7,050 bases of DNA, taken from positions 1 through 7,050 of the forward strand of contig CAJMLC010000103.1 in the NCBI GenBank assembly GCA_905214155.1, given 5' to 3'. Position 1 is the stretch's first letter, and each line of letters begins with the position of its first letter. The stretch comes from an uncultured bacterium (GTDB taxonomy: Bacteria > Bacillota > Clostridia > Oscillospirales > Oscillospiraceae). Made by a program: the position numbers and the translations under genes. The notes under the pieces are model-generated. The model was given only the letters and a program-made list of their open reading frames with translations, searched no databases and had not been told where the DNA came from. Shown one piece after another: positions 6,385 to 7,050 of this stretch.

Positions 6385-7050
6385 TTACTTGGTGTAGGCA
6401 GCGTAAGCCACGAACAGCTTGTTGGCGATGCCGTCAGCGACGGTGTACATGTCAGCGTTGGTGGCAGCGGCAGCGGAGATGGCGTCCGCCATCGCGGTGC
6501 CTTCGCCGTTGGCCTTGACGACGGAAGCGATGGCAGCGGCCATGCCCTCGGCGTCCTGCTTGACCGTACCGGTCATCTTGCCGGCGGCGATCAGTTCCTT
6601 GGCAGCGTCGGTCGCGTCAACGCCGAACACGGGGATGACGGGCGCGCCGTCAGCACCGGTGTTGTAGCCGGCAGCTTCCAGAGCAGAGATCGCGCCTTCA
6701 GCCATGTTGTCGTTGTTGCAGATGACAAGCTCGATCATGTTGCCGTTGGCCTCGTTGTACTGGGAGAGGTTCGTGTTCATGTAGTCCAGAGCAGCCTGAG
6801 CGGACCATGCGCCGCCGAGGTCGACCTGATACTTCGCAGAGTTGGAAGCGTCGAAGTACTCCAGAGCGGGCTTGCCAGCCTCGGTCAGGACAGCGTCAGC
6901 GTCTTCCACGCCGTACTGGGTGCGGTAGATGGCCTCCACGTTGGCCTCATCGCCCTTGAACATGGCGTAGCTGATCTTGCCGTCGCCGTTCAGGTCAACG
7001 GTGTCCCAGTTGGCCAGCAGATATTCGCCGACCATCTTGCCCTGCAGGTG
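6385..7050 (-). CDS. mglB: Galactose/glucose-binding protein of the ABC transporter, 5' end cut by the window edge
   Basis: Extracytoplasmic solute-binding protein, a lipoprotein in Gram-positives, that captures sugar and delivers it to MglC. The last 221 residues are present; the signal peptide, lipobox and first third lie beyond the right edge. The frame is open to position 7050, so the internal ATG at 7035 is not the start. Numbering from the first visible residue, an EF-hand-like calcium loop DLNGDGKIS is at 19-27, with the partner glutamate E107 in MIELVICNND, as in E. coli MglB. Sugar-site equivalents that are kept include R43, W82, N113 (in NND) and D145 (in VFGVDA). Three other contact positions appear changed: His152 of the E. 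coli protein aligns with N37, Asp154 with E39 and Asn256 with Q165. The carboxyl end is alanine-rich. Family and operon role are firm; the exact sugar range (galactose, glucose or methyl-galactoside) is inferred from mglAC and the gal genes. Confidence 0.92.
   Translation of the reverse strand, partial: HLQGKMVGEYLLANWDTVDLNGDGKISYAMFKGDEANVEAIYRTQYGVEDADAVLTEAGKPALEYFDASNSAKYQVDLGGAWSAQAALDYMNTNLSQYNEANGNMIELVICNNDNMAEGAISALEAAGYNTGADGAPVIPVFGVDATDAAKELIAAGKMTGTVKQDAEGMAAAIASVVKANGEGTAMADAISAAAATNADMYTVADGIANKLFVAYAAYTK

Noticed and set aside
6255..6518. Small plus-strand gene over the mglB-mglA spacer
   Set aside because: The frame runs through the hairpin and antisense into mglB, and the product is arginine- and tryptophan-rich low-complexity sequence without a ribosome site.
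1..7050. A novel defence, mobile or RNA-based system
   Set aside because: Every stretch over about 150 nt is accounted for by recognisable galactose transport and Leloir genes; there are no direct repeat arrays, transposase remnants, tRNA or rRNA signatures or att-like duplications.

Overview
The window carries one uninterrupted, co-directional gene cluster on the minus strand. Read 5' to 3' along the transcript (right to left), the order is mglB (5' end outside the window), mglA, mglC, galE, galT, galK (3' end outside the window). The first three encode an ABC importer for galactose or methyl-galactosides: a binding protein, a double ATPase and a permease. The last three encode the Leloir pathway: UDP-glucose 4-epimerase, a class II galactose-1-phosphate uridylyltransferase and galactokinase. 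Together they carry galactose from outside the cell to the glucose-1-phosphate and UDP-sugar pool.

Layout: mglB 6385-7050 (partial), then a 153-nt spacer with a strong GC-rich hairpin; mglA 4732-6231; a 12-nt spacer with a Shine-Dalgarno overlapping the mglA stop; mglC 3625-4719; a 66-nt spacer holding a perfect 13-bp inverted repeat followed by TTTT; galE 2566-3558; galT 1074-2582, which overlaps the end of galE; galK 1-1081, which overlaps the end of galT by 8 nt. The first half has spaced genes with their own ribosome binding sites. The galETK half is tightly overlapped and looks translationally coupled. The two hairpins fall where expression would be stepped down: after the binding protein and after the transporter.

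Organism (inference): a GC-rich Firmicute of the Clostridia, possibly an Oscillospirales/Ruminococcaceae-type gut anaerobe. Reasons are the class II GalT (typical of Firmicutes), the galactokinase with GNHTDHQHG in place of the usual GEHTDY motif, strong AGGAGG-type ribosome binding sites, and strong avoidance of TTA, CTA and TCA codons. That codon avoidance is also why very long open frames appear on the opposite strand.

I see no mobile element, CRISPR array, RNA gene, regulator gene or primary promoter; the promoter should lie upstream of mglB beyond the right edge. This is a recognisable sugar uptake and catabolism operon and I do not see an undescribed system. The points worth a second look are the two intercistronic hairpins, the gene overlaps, and substitutions at sugar-contact positions in MglB and GalK.
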